DNA of 64,000 nucleotides from Clavaria fumosa (lineage: Eukaryota > Basidiomycota > Agaricomycetes > Agaricales > Clavariaceae). The notes under the pieces are model-generated. The model was not told where the DNA came from. It saw only the letters and a program-made list of their open reading frames with translations, and made no database searches. The stretch's first letter is position 1; each line of letters starts with the position of its first letter. Below are positions 44,968-56,336 of this stretch, piece by piece. A program made the translations under genes and the position numbers. The stretch is from the NCBI GenBank assembly GCA_951802425.1, contig OX637798.1, forward strand, positions 2,170,001 to 2,234,000, in the 5' to 3' direction.

Positions 44968-47900
44968 ATGCATCCCAAAGGCCGAAAACGTGCTAGGCTA
45001 TATCACGTTCCTACTTCTGACACCGACAGAGTCCGTCATGCATCCTTTTCTGTCGCATCCAGTAAAGTTTCTGTTCGCAATACTATTGTGGAATTGTCAC
45101 GGGCTCCTGGCACCCATATCGACAAGGACTCCTTTCAAGCTTCGGTTGGTTGCAACGACTTACCAGCTCAGAATGTCGGTGGAGATGCTTGTGGTGATGG
45201 CGGCTCCCATACGGGTCATCGTTCTGTGGGTCCATACTTCGTTGAGGGAAATTCTTTTACTCAGTGGAATTAGAGAGAAACTCAGGGCGATTGTGATGAG
45301 CTCCTCGCTTTGTGGACGATCGAGCGTGATAAATATCTTTCCGAAATGATTATGTTAGAAGGACGAGGGCATTCGATCTCACAAGAGCTCTGTATTCAGT
45401 GCAACACACGTCAACCCGACTACCACTGCTCAGACTGCTTCGGTGACGAATTATTCTGTGGGCCTTGTCTTGTTTCGAACCACCGGCGATCTCCATTTCA
45501 TGTCATCAATGTGAGCGATTTGATTGGATTTGAAGTTGTCAATCTGATGATGCATCGTTGCCAGAAGTGGAATGGCACGTTCTTCGAACGGACAACTCTC
45601 AGGGAACTTGGGCTTCGGATACAGCTTTCCCACAGAACAGGCTCGCGATGCATTAACCCTCGACCCGCGATAGGTGGCGAGTTCGTCATCATCCACACCA
45701 ATGGAATCCATACCATCACCCTCGATTTTTGCGCATGTGAAACCGCTCCTGGAATTTTAGAACAATTGCTCCGGAGTCGTCTATTCCCATCCGCAACGAA
45801 GTCCCCGAGATCAGCCGCTACGTTTCAAGCTCTTCAACAATTCCAAACACTTTCATTTGAGTCCAAAGTTACTGCCTTCGAATTCCACAACACCTTATCT
45901 CGCTTGACAAACAACAACATTTCTCCCCCTCCAGTGAGTGCCACATTTGATAGCATATGGTTAATCTCATATTACTTGAACAGGATCAATACAGGGCTTT
46001 TCTTCGCATGGTTAGGGAATGGCGGCATCTCAAGATGCTCAAACGAGCGGGTCGCGGTCACGATCATGGCGGTGTCGCTGCCACAGTTGAAGGGGAATGC
46101 GCGCTCCTTTGTCCTGCCTGTCCGCAGCCCGGAATAAACTTGCCAGAAGGGTGGGAGAGTGCACCCCAAAATCAACGCTGGCTCTACTCGCTTTTTGTCG
46201 GAATTGATGCAAACTTTAAATTAAAACGGAAGAAGGTCTCCAGTGAGAAGGCTGACCCCTCTCTGAGCCACGGTTGGGCGTACTTCGTTGAGGAAAAGAA
46301 TTACAAAGCATTTCTTGAAGACAGTGGAAATATACCTCAGGAACGATCCACATGTTCGAATTATGATGCAATGGCGAGGGCAAACTCAAGAGACACTCGC
46401 TTTTTGGACACCACTGGGGCTGGGACTGTTGATTGTATCCGTCATGACATGAAGCGGCCAAATGGGGTGGCGGATCTTCAGAAGGGTGAGAAGTACGTAT
46501 ATCTTTCTGCTACCCTTACCGTTGGCTTATATCTGCCTACCAGATTTGTTAATATAGACTATATCTTCTTCAATACCATGCGCCGATGCAATGCCAAGTT
46601 CAAAAAAATTGTTATCTCCTATGATATCGCCTGCCAGTGGAATCGAAAGTTCTGGAGTCGCATGCAGTTGTTTCCCAATGAATATCACATTGACGAAGAC
46701 AATGTCGAAGTCAAGTTTCTTGTTCCAAAGTTTCATCTTCCCGCGCACCGCTCTATATGTCATTCCTCTTATTCCTTTAACTTTACTCCTCAAGTTGGCC
46801 GGACCGATGGTGAAGCACCGGAGCGTGGCTGGTCCCACACTAACTCCCTTGGTTCCAGCACCAAGGAGATGGGACCAGGATCTCGTCGGGACACTCTGGA
46901 TGACCATTTTGGTGACATGAACTGGAAAAAAAAATGTGGTCTCGGTAACTTTTACTTTGTTCACTTTACTCAGTGTGTTAACAGGCCATCAGGCGCATCC
47001 TTACTGCGAAGGATGAAGGCAGCTGTCCCAGAGCGGAATGAACACATCCATGCGTTTCAGGAGCTAAATGCCTCACTTCCCAAGGATTCAGTAACTGAAT
47101 GGAAGGATGCCATCGAGGCATGGGAATCGGATAGTACCAAGCCGAACCCCTTTGAGTTTCGGGAAAAAAGCACGTTGTTATCTACTTGGCTGAGATTCGT
47201 ACTGACATACTTGGTGTAGAGGTCGGGCTTGCAGCTGCAAAGCTATCTCTACTGCGGCAGGAGGCCCAGGAGATTAATGGCGGTGTTGTCTCTACTCTCG
47301 ATGACACGATTTCCCACTCTGTTCTTATTTCAATGGGCTTGGACTTGGAGGAGCAACAGTATGTAGCCAAACTATTTGATCTGGCATTTGAAACTGATTT
47401 AATGGGCAGGCGGCACTTGCGTAGTGATCTCCTGGCGCTTGGCCAACATCCTACTGATGCACAACTCGCAAAGGTGCAAGAACGTAAAAATGCGCTCCAG
47501 CGCAAGGTCGATAACTGGTGCCCCATTCAGATGTGCTACATACCTGGTCTGGAAAAACTTCGAAAGGACTCTGCAAGTGTGGCTGCAGACCAACCGCAAA
47601 CTGTTCCGCTGTGGCTTCCGTCATCCATTGGTAATAAAATTCAATGTGACCATCGCTTTTACACTTTTGAATGGGAGCTTCGCCATGCCCAAGCAAATTA
47701 TTCTCTTGACGATCTGCGGAGGAACTTACAGCTTCGTTTCCACTTGTATAAGCACAAAGATCGGTTTGCTTCTGGACAACAGGCAAACACCCGTGCCAAT
47801 TCAACGATCTCGCGAGTCCAGAGGTACATAAATGCGAGTGCTGCTCAATACCGTGCTGCACATAAGGCTCTCACAAATCTGGCTCTGCACCTTCAGAAGG

Positions 47901-48510
47901 ACGAAACTTGGATGTCCTCGCTGCCAGAATTGCGTGATGAAGACATCCGTCCCATGACCATTGGAATAGATGGGGAATCGGAAGGCAGGCGGTCAATTTC
48001 ATGGATCTGGAAACATGGGCAACTGGCAGCCGACACTGAGAGCCTGCATGAATGTAGGTGTTGCTCCTAAAATTCCCAAATGTTGCTAACTGATTTTTAG
48101 CTCTACGCGTTGAGTGGTGCAAGGCTAGAGCGCGCGCACACCGCTGGATGGAGGAGGTGCAGTTGCTTCTGGAGGAAATGAGACGTGTCTTAGAGTTTTT
48201 GCGGTGGAAGGAGAAGTTCTGGGAAAAGCGTGGAGCATTTTTGCGGCATGATCTAGAGGCTGCAGAGCGCACTACTGACAAGTTGCTTGGTAGCCGTCAG
48301 CTACTCTTTCATTGGACAGAAGGTACACGGGCATATGCGCAACGTCAAGCCTATGTCCAACGGGAACTCCATGTCAAATTTAAATCACTCTGGCAAGGAG
48401 TTCCTGCTCTCGTCGTTTTGCAGACTAGCCGGGATGGAAACGCTGCTGTCACTTTGGATCCTTGCCTCATCAAAGGCCTCTCATTGGCTGCAACATTCTT
48501 ACATTCTTGA
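44968..48510 (+). pseudogene. KDZ transposase with CxC2 cysteine cluster (in-frame TAG and one frame change)
   Basis: DDE-type transposase of the Kyakuja-Dileera-Zisupton group. Segments: 44968-45933, 45984-46492, 46544-~47167, ~47171-48053, 48101-48510. CxC2 cluster: CIQCNTRQPDYHCSDCF then CGPCLVSNHRRSPFHVI (~45390-45510). Before the core: REWRHLKMLKRAGRGHDH, CPACPQPGINLPEGWE. Core: GIDANFKLKRKK, SYDIACQWNRKFW, PKFHLPAHR, GRTDGEAPERGW and STKEMGPGSRRDTLDDHFGD (~46860-46920). C-terminal helix: LRVEWCKARARAHRWMEEV (~48104-48160). Candidate acids are the Asp of GIDANF, the Asp of SYDIACQW and the Glu of DGEAPERGW (inference). TAG at 45271-45273 interrupts TQWN/RETQ in one frame, and the frame changes near a run of six A (47164-47169). 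An unseen intron or a sequencing error could explain either, so it may be less broken than it looks. Confidence 0.85.
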
Positions 48511-48579
48511 CATGTACTATTACACCTCCTTTGAATAAACTTGGATGAAGTTGTGCTGTTGCCATAGAGTGTTTCATGA

Positions 48580-50127
48580 TGCATGATGCGCCATTTCCAG
48601 CTTTTGTAGGTAAATGCATTATCCTCCCAACTTCCCATGTCATGCATCTCTCATCCTAGGTCATGCATTATCTGCCCTGGGGTGGTGCATCCCTGCCTTC
48701 CATAAGGTAATGTATTATCCTCCCAACTCCCCATGTGATGCATTTCTCCCTTCTAGGTTGTGCATTATCTGCCCTAGGGTGGTGCATCCCCACCTTCCAT
48801 AAGGTAATGTGTTATCCTTCCAACTTGGTAATGTCATGCATCTCTCCTTTCTCAGTTGCCCCAGGGTGGTACATCCCTCTACAGGCAATGCTTCTCTCCT
48901 TTTTCAGTTGCCCCAGGGTAGTGCATCCCCCTTCCATAAGTGATGCATCTCTCCTTTATCATGCATTATCTGTCCTAGGGTGGTGCATCCCCACCACAAG
49001 TGATGCATCTCTCCTTCATCAGTCATGCATTATCTGCACTGGGGTGGGTGCATTGCCTACCTTTGTGTGATGCATCCCTTCCTTCATGTGATGCATTATC
49101 TGCATTGGGGTGGGTGCATTGCCTACCTTAGTGTGATGCATCCCTTCCTTCATGTGATGCATCCCCTCCTTCATGTGATGCATTATCTGCATTGGGGTGG
49201 GTGCATCATTGAAATAATTGGGGTGGTATGGAGGTATGGACTGCTACATACCTTTGCATACCGCCTATAACACCCACTTATTTTGCTGATGTGCATTTAG
49301 GGAAGAGCACGGGTTTTGTAACCCGCACGGGTCACGGGTACGGGTACGTGCGGGTACGGGTACAGGTATGGATTTCCTTACCCGTCAGCTTCAAAACAAG
49401 CCCAAAAACATCCAAATCAGATCAGAATTGACTGAGATACAATTAATTCATTGTTTTGATTATATCTCTCCCAATTCTTGTCCGATTTGAATGTTCTTTG
49501 GCTCAAAATGATGGGTAAACCCGCACAGGTTATGGGTACAGGTACGGGTACGGGTAGAGCCTTGGATACCCGTGGGTTACCCACGCTCAGCCCTAGGTGC
49601 ATTGCCTACCTTAGTGTGATGCATCCCTTCCTTCATGTGATGCATTATCTGCATTGGGGTGGGTGCATTGCCTACCTTAGTGTGATGCATCCCTTCCTTC
49701 ATGTGATGCATCCCCTCCTTCATGTGATGCATTATCTGCATTGGGGTGGGTGCATTGCCTACCTTAGTGTGATGCATCCCTTCCTTCATGTGATGCATCC
49801 CCTCCTTCATGTGATGCATTATCTGCATTGGGGTGGGTGCATTGCCTACCTTAGTGTGATGCATCCCTTCCTTCATGTGATGCATCCCCTCCTTCATGTG
49901 ATGCATTATCTGCATTGGGGTGGGTGCATTGCCTACCTTAGTGTGATGCATCCCTTCCTTCATGTGATGCATCCCCTCCTTCATGTGATGCATTATCTGC
50001 ATTGGGGTGGGTGCATTGCCTACCTTAGTGTGATGCATCCCTTCCTTCATGTGATGCATCCCTTCCTTCATGTGATGCATCCCTTCCTTCATGTGATGCA
50101 TCCCTTCCTGCATGTGATGCATTAATT
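48580..50127 (+). repeat. Right KDZ subterminal minisatellite (87-bp units, GTGATGCA cores)
   Basis: 48580-49210 holds loosely repeated units. 49600-50127 holds near-perfect 87-bp units containing GTGATGCATTATCTGCATTG, GGGTGGGTGCATTGCC and GTGATGCATCCC. The GTGATGCA core is the inverse of the TGCATCAC core in the left array, so the arms are mirror-oriented. Interrupted at 49298-49595 by a MITE. Open frames here are repeat by-products. Confidence 0.9.
49298..49595. mobile_element. hAT-like MITE (copy 2) in the KDZ right arm
   Basis: Ends TAGGGAAGAGCACGGGT / inverse TAGGGCTGAGCGTGGGT. Flanks TGTGCATT (49290-49297) and GGTGCATT (49596-49603) match at 7 of 8 bases, fitting the 8-bp duplication of hAT elements. 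The interior has GGGTACGGGTAC runs near both ends and a central hairpin (AAACATCCAAATC ... GATTTGAATGTTC). No coding capacity. Confidence 0.75.
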
Positions 50128-50195
50128 TTGGTAATGGCAGCTTGCCATCTCCCTTGCATCACACACTTATGGCAGTTGCAATAAATGTTGCATTA
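50128..50195 (-). repeat. Right KDZ terminal inverted repeat
   Basis: Inverse of 38091-38158 with a few mismatches and a one-base gap in the T run. Confidence 0.8.
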
Positions 50196-50200
50196 AATTG

Positions 50201-51266
50201 CTTGAATCGCCTGCAGGGGCAGAGGCGAATGCTTGGTCAAGCCTTGCAGGATCAACTGCACGCCTATCAACATCCTGACTAGCCTCATTTGAGGGCACCA
50301 GACCTGCCGAGGCAGCTGCCTCTAAGGCAGACGACACAGAGGCCGCAATAATATCACGGAGAATGTCTATGGAGAAGGTCGAACCTGGTACCTTTGAAAG
50401 TACCGGTGCCCCTTGGCCTGCCAGGGGATTGACTGCTGAGTGGGTGGTACCAGGATCCGGCAAACCCAAGGGTCTCGTCCCCTGGCCTGCAAGGGGAGCA
50501 GGAGCAGGCAAACTCCTCGCAGCAAGCCCAAACGCGGGCGCCAGCGGCCGAACTGCGGCTGGGTCAGACAAAGGGATCACAAAACGCCTGGAGAATGCAC
50601 ACCCACCCTGTCCAGGAGCTGGCAACAGGGGATCACGGGCAGGCGACGAAGGTGCATCTACACTATGCACAGAGGGTCCAGACCCTCGAGGGAAGACCGA
50701 TGGGACATCCCCTACGACAAAAGTCACAAAACATCCAAATGATGATGGACTAGGACACACCCGACATGCCAGGACCTGACAGCGGTGGCATGGGGACCGA
50801 GGGTCCAAAGGCCAAAGGGCCAGGCAAAGTGGAAGAAGATCCCAAGGCCGAAGGGCCTCCCAAGCCGGTTAAGGGACCCCTTATGGTGGGTGGAGAGTCC
50901 ACAGGGCCAGGAGCGGCCCTCAGAGGCGAAGGATTCAGGTTGAAAGGAGGTAGAAGGTCTGGGGCAGAGCCCGCCGCCTTATCAGAAAGAGTATCCGGTC
51001 CAGAAGCAGCTGGTAGCTGAGTGGCGGGGGGATCCATCCCTACCGCTGGTCGGTCTGGCGGGCTATCTCGGGGTAAGGCCGCTGGTGGTACGGCAATAGA
51101 GCGAGCCTTCTTTACCACTGGCCGGGCGGGCGGATTATCTTGTTGAGTGGCCTTGGGGGAAGAGGAAGGGACCCGTGCCCTGCGCGTCCCAGCCATGACC
51201 TTGTCCGCGAAGTATCCACCGAGTGATCCAGATGCCCGGGCGCTATCTTGCAAAGATGACTGGGCT
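50201..51266 (-). pseudogene. Ngaro gag-like ORF1, middle part (between KDZ and copia insertions)
   Basis: The minus strand reads QDSARASGSLGGYFADKVMA and a long Pro/Ser/Gly-rich region (to ~50755). In another frame it then reads ILRDIIAASVSSALEAAASA, GLVPSNEASQDVDRR and ARLDQAFASAPAGDSS, up to the KDZ end. It joins the N-terminal piece at 56574-56750 and the C-terminal piece at 37088-38086. The frame change near 50760 and two insertions break it. Confidence 0.6.
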
Positions 51267-51271
51267 CCGAG

Positions 51272-51503
51272 TGACGGTAATCAACCGGCCACCTTACGTA
51301 ATCTCATTTGCCTATTTGGGTATTGCACTTTGTGCTTGTACAGCTCAGTCCGTACTACGACTGAGCTGTGAGTCTTATTGTTTTTCATCACCCATTTTAC
51401 ATTTTCTGATGTCCTAATGTAGAACAGAACTACATTAGGTAGCTTGATACTCAGTCCGTACTACGACTGAGCTAACAGAACTACATTAGCCTTAATTTCT
51501 TTA
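51272..51503 (+). repeat. 5' LTR of young copia
   Basis: Contains two CTCAGTCCGTACTACGACTGAG hairpin-forming motifs ~120 bp apart. The first is the longer palindrome, extended by CAG/CTG. Confidence 0.92.
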
Positions 51504-51508
51504 GATTA

Positions 51509-52167
51509 CTGTACCATTTAACTCAATTCACCGCTATGTGTTACGCGTTACGCATCTGGTGAATTGGGGGTTTCACCAAAAATGAGTGTTATGTGTGACA
51601 AGGAGTAACATTCACCACCCTTGAAAAAATCCCTCTCAGCCATGTCGGCATGTCCGCACTCAAGATACCTCCAGATATCCTGAAAGAGTATCTCCCAAGC
51701 CAAAAACTACCCATAACTGATCTCCTGGCTTTTGATATCCCTCGAGCGACAGGCAAAACCTTCAAAAGTTTAACATTTTCTAGCAAACCTCCTAATATCT
51801 CGCCTGACAACATAAAAGCCCTCCTTCACACCCACCTGCCACACATCGCATTTCTAGTCACCCAAAGCCTGATGGCGGCTTGTCAACAGTTGCAAATGCC
51901 AAGGACTTGGATGAGCAGCCAGTGGGAGATGAGGAAAAAGAGGAGGGAGAGATGGGCCAAGGCAAGCGAAAGAGGACAGCAAATCAGCTCTACAGCCTTG
52001 CGAGCTTTGCACGGCACTGGGACAATGAGGCCTCAGCTGAGTAACCCAATTTGGTAACTAGTTGAATCAATTCACCAATTTGGACTGTTATGCGTTACAT
52101 GTGTTACTTTTCACTGATTTTGAGAGCTGCGTTACGCGTTACCGGTGAATTGAGTTAAATGGTACAG
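51509..52167 (+). mobile_element. 0.66-kb TA-flanked inverted-repeat element in the copia leader
   Basis: CTGTACCATTTAACTCAATT and its inverse AATTGAGTTAAATGGTACAG bound the segment, flanked by TA at 51507-51508 and 52168-52169. TTACGCGTTACGC-like motifs recur near both ends. An open frame (51650-52057, ~135 codons, MSALKIPPDILKEYL) has no recognisable domain. TA duplication suggests a Tc1/mariner-type MITE. Its right TA is part of the sequence forming the Gag-Pol start codon at 52169. Confidence 0.65.
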
Positions 52168-52168
52168 T

Positions 52169-55100
52169 ATGAGATCCAGCGCACAAAACGACATGCCCAA
52201 CCCAAACTCGTCAAACAGTGCTATCGCCGTCCCTCGACTTCGTGACGACAGAGCAAATTGGCCCGACTACCAGTCGAAGGCCAGGACAGCTATGGGTGCA
52301 AGAGGGTTAATACAACACGTCGACGGAACTGCGAGAAAACCAGTGCCTTACCCTGAAGTAAACGGGGTCCCGATGAAAAAGCCGGGTCTTGAGGCTACTG
52401 ATGACGATCTGGAAGAAAAAGAGAAGAGGCTAGATGAGTACGAGCAAAAGGAATATGGTGCGCAGCATGTCATGCTCACCACAATATCCGCTCGCCTCGC
52501 TACCCTCATCAAATCTATGAGCGCGTCCGACATGTGGACAGCAATCCGTAATGACGCTACAAAGAAGAGTCAGTTACACAAAGTGGATACCCGCCGCAGG
52601 CTCCAGTCGATGCTCTGCGACGAGGAAGGAGACATCAAGGCGCACCTCAACGCCATGACAAAACTCCGCGACGAGCTAGAAGGGATAGATGCATCAGTTA
52701 CGGATGAAGACTTCGGGACGATGCTACTTACCTCACTCCCACACAGCTACCGCTCGCTTCTCCACACCATAACCCACGCCGCTAGCCTCTCCGGCACGGT
52801 GATAAACCCTAACGACCTTATGAGGATCGTTCTAGAAGAGGCTCGCCAGCGCGAGCTCTCTGAAAACGCGCCCAAGTCGGGCGACACTGCTCTAAATGTC
52901 ACTAAAGGAAAGGGGGGTAAAGGAAAAGGAAACGCGAACTCACCGAAAAACCCGTGTGCGACTTGCAAGCGCACGAACCACAAGACTGAGGATTGTTTCT
53001 CTAAAGGAGGAGCAAAGGAAGGCCAAGCACCCTGGCAGAAAAAGGCAGACAAAGCGAATACGGCAGCTACATCAACTCCCAAGCAGAAAGATAGCGAGGA
53101 TTACCTCGCATTCACCTGTCTTGGCGACTGCTCGACTGCCGCTGCCGCTTCTGCCAGCATCAAGCGACCGCACGAGGTTATCCTCGACAGCGGAGCGACT
53201 GCACATTTCTGCCCCGATAAGTCCATGTTCCACACATACTCACCTACTGCCCATAAAGCAGTGACGGCTGCCGATGGCCGCGTCCTTAGCTCCATTGGAC
53301 GTGGGGACATACTCCTTGATGTTCCTAATGGAATGGGGGTTAGTAAGTTCAAGCTTAAAAATGTTGCCCACGCACCGAGCATGGCGTTCACGCTCGTATC
53401 CATCGGAAAGCTCGATGATGCCGGGTGTACCGCAGAGTTTACGGCGAACTCCTGCCTCGTGAGCGACTCAACAGGCAGAGTAATCGCTCGCATTCCGAAA
53501 ACAAATGGCCTGTATCGCATATCAGCCCCCTCAGTTGCGACAGACACTGCTCACATAGCGATAAACCCTCAGAAACTCACCTTGTACCAAGCGCATCGCG
53601 TTTTCGGCCATGTGAACTATGCAGCGGTCAGACACGCAATCTCTACCAAGAAAGTTACTGGGATCGAGATAGAGGACACAACTGACGCACCTTTTTGCGA
53701 CGCCTGTGCTCAGGCCAAGCCCAATCGCCTCCCGTTCCCGGAAAAGGCGTCAAACAGAGCGGAAACGTACGGCGAACGCATCCACACGGATGTATGGGGC
53801 CCAACACCCACCGCGTCGATTGGCGGGAACCGCTACACTGTCGATTTCGTTGACGATGCGACCAGGTGGACCGAGGTTGTTGCTATACAAAGAAAGTCTC
53901 AAGCATTCAGCGCATACAAAAAGCTAGAGGCTGAAATCAACACTCACGAGAATACGAAGGTCAAATACCTTCGTTCTGACCGTGGCGGAGAGTTCCTTGG
54001 CGACGCGTTCTCGGACCACCTAGCAGAAAAGGGCACAAAACGAGAACTCACCATCCACAACACACACGAGCAAGTCGGCATCGTGGAACGCTGGAACAGA
54101 ACGAAAGCTGCACTAGCCCACGCTATGCTTATTGACTCGAAGCTTCCCAAGAGTCTCTGGGCAGCAGCTATGAGTCACGCAGCATGGATAAAGAACCGTG
54201 CACCTACCCGTGCACTCGACGGCAACACGCCGTACCAAGCTCGGTACAGACAACACCCAGACTTCTCGAAAGCTGTCCTGTTCGGAACTCGCGCCTGGGT
54301 CAAGATTGTCGATGCTGGAAAGCTTGACACGCACGCACGATTCGGTTACTTCGTTGGTTTTGATTCAACGAGCACAGGATACCGGATTTACTTCCCTGAT
54401 AAAAAACAGATTAGAGTCGAGCGCGAAGTTGTTTTCAACCGAGATAATGATGCTGACCCCGTGGTTTGGACAGCCGAGACACTGGCTGAAGGGGAGAGAC
54501 GTAGATTCATTCAGGATCCTGCTCCAACCCACGACGACGCACCTCACACAGATGAAACGAACAGATCTACTCCCATCGATACTGTTCCCCTTCAAGATCC
54601 AGACATTGAAGAGACAACTGTCGAGGATGAGCGTGACCATCCACATCGACCACGCCCACAACCTGGATATTACAGGTTCCTAGCAGGCAAAGCACCTCGA
54701 AAAGAAAACGTCAACGTTGTGATTCATGTCGCAGATGATGAACACGATGACTTACCCATGTTTGCACTCCACACAGGTGCTATCGGCAGCGAACCGCGCA
54801 CACTCGCACAGGCCCTCACCAGAACGGACACACACCAGTGGAAGGAGGCATATCAGGTCGAGCTAAATCAACTTAAAAAACTACACACCTGGGATATCGT
54901 CAACAGACCCCCCAACAAACCCGTTATCCCCTGCGGCTACGTCTTCAAGATTAAACTTGGCCCGACCGGCAAGGTCCTGAAATACAAAGCAAGAGTCGTT
55001 GCAGGTGGTCACAGGCAGAAAAAGGGCGTAAACTACGATGAAACGTTCGCGGCCGCAGCTAAAATTGCATCGATCCGTGTTCTCCTGGCCTTGGCAGCTC

Positions 55101-56329
55101 AGCGGGATTGGGAAATCGATCAAATTGACGTGGTCAGCGCTTACCTGAATGCTGATCTCCAAGACGAAGTCTACATGGAGGCTCCTGATGGTGTACTCGC
55201 TGAAGGGGAGAAGGGGAAGGTATGTCGATTGCGAAAAGGACTCTATGGCCTGAAGCAAGCGGGCAGGCGGTGGTACGAGCGCATGGCCCACACGTTCAAA
55301 AGTTTGGGGTTCAATATATCCAAACTCGACCAATCAGTCTTTATCAGGACAAAAGGAAACGAAACGGTTCACGTACCAGTGTCAACGGATGACATGATCG
55401 TGATGGGAAATACCAGGGCTGCAGTGGATAGGGTAAAATCGGAACTCCAGGAATCGTTCGAGATAACGGACCAAGGGGAGCTCACTTGGCTCCTTGGATT
55501 CGAGGTGCGCCGGGATAGAGCTGCGAGGACGGTGAGCATCAATCAAAGAGTGTACATTGACGCACTTGCGCGACGTTTTGGCCTTGAGAATGCCCGTGCT
55601 GTACACATCCCTATGGACCCCGCGACGCCTCTGACGAAGGAGCAATCCCCTCAAAAGGCGTTAGACGTACCCTACCAGGAGGCGTGCGGCGGTGTGCTGT
55701 GGCCAGCGGTCATAACTCGCCCCGACATCCAGCTCGCTGTCGGCATCCTGTCCCAGTTCACTCAGAACCCAGCGCACGAGCACTGGGAAGCTCTAAAACG
55801 AGTTGTCGGCTATCTGAACACGACGAAGGACATGTGGCTTACCCTGGGCGGCACGGGATCCCGCCCACAAATCTACTCGGATGCAGACTGGGCCTCGCAA
55901 GCCGACCGACACTCAATATCGGGTTTCGTCGCTCGAGTTGGGCGTGGCGCGGTGACTTGGTCGTCGAAGCGCCAAATGCTGGTGGCGCAGTCAAGCACTG
56001 AGGCGGAGTATATAGCTGCTGCCCACGCTGCACGAGAAATTTGCTGGTTACGGAGTTTCTTAGACGAGCTAGACGCGGCAGAGCCCGGACCAACGATCCT
56101 CCTATTGGACAACCAATCAACGATAGCGATCATCGAGAATAACAAATTTCATGCGAGAACAAAACACATCGACATCTGATACCACTTCATTTGTGAAGCT
56201 GTCGAGCAAGGGACGATCGCGGTCAGCTATGTACCCACCAGCGAAAACGTAGCCAATGGTTTTACAAAGCCGCTGCCCAGACCCGCATTCGAGATCTTCG
56301 TCCGTGAACTCGCGCTGTTGTCCGCTTGA
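52169..56329 (+). pseudogene. Copia Gag-Pol polyprotein with a single late stop
   Basis: 1336 open codons from ATG 52169 to TGA at 56177-56179. The same frame then continues 49 codons to TGA 56327-56329. Gag: WPDYQSKARTAMGARGL, with knuckle CATCKRTNHKTEDC (~52957-52998). Protease: VILDSGATAHFC (~53178). Integrase: HRVFGHVNYAA, CDACAQAKPNRLPFP, HTDVWGP, VDFVDDATRW and DRGGEFLGD to EQVGIVERWNRT. RT: PVIPCGYVFKIKLGP, DQIDVVSAYLNADL and STDDMIVMG (STDD where YVDD is usual). RNase H: YSDADWASQADRHSISG, STEAEYIAAAH, LLLDNQSTIAI and ARTKHIDI. The decayed relative reads AGG (Arg) where TGA occurs, so a CGA to TGA transition is likely. All catalytic parts precede the stop, so activity may be retained. 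Confidence 0.9.
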
Positions 56330-56336
56330 AGGGGAG

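Larger units (their letters stand above)
38091..50195. mobile_element. 12.1-kb KDZ DNA transposon
   Basis: Inverted ends of ~68 bp begin TAATGCAACATTTTATTGCA at 38091; the inverse TAATGCAACATTTATTGCAA reads leftward from 50195. Both continue CCATAAGTGTGTGATGCAA. Large subterminal minisatellites lie inside each end. Four genes lie inside: a minus-strand passenger (39605-41455), a viroplasmin-like protein (42966-43501), a basic protein (44099-44863) and the KDZ transposase (44968-48510). ATTG flanks both sides (38087-38090; 50197-50200) with one extra A on the right; an 8-bp duplication usual for KDZ is not evident. It interrupts the Ngaro gag frame. Confidence 0.85.

Noticed and set aside
46930..46985. 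A further 40-bp GT..AG intron in the KDZ transposase
   Set aside because: Removing it puts the downstream RRMKAAVPERNEH block out of frame, whereas the unspliced reading keeps it.
49478..50125. Open frames on both strands with 29-residue repeats
   Set aside because: By-products of the stop-free 87-bp minisatellite in the KDZ right arm; no conserved start or domain.
38083..50203. An 8-bp target duplication for the KDZ element
   Set aside because: The flanks GAGCATTG and AATTGCTT do not match over 8 bp; only ATTG is shared, so I do not claim a standard duplication.
50363..51020. Plus-strand Gly/Pro-rich ORFs
   Set aside because: Antisense to the Pro/Ser-rich Ngaro ORF1, which is supported by its order with the RT and recombinase frames.
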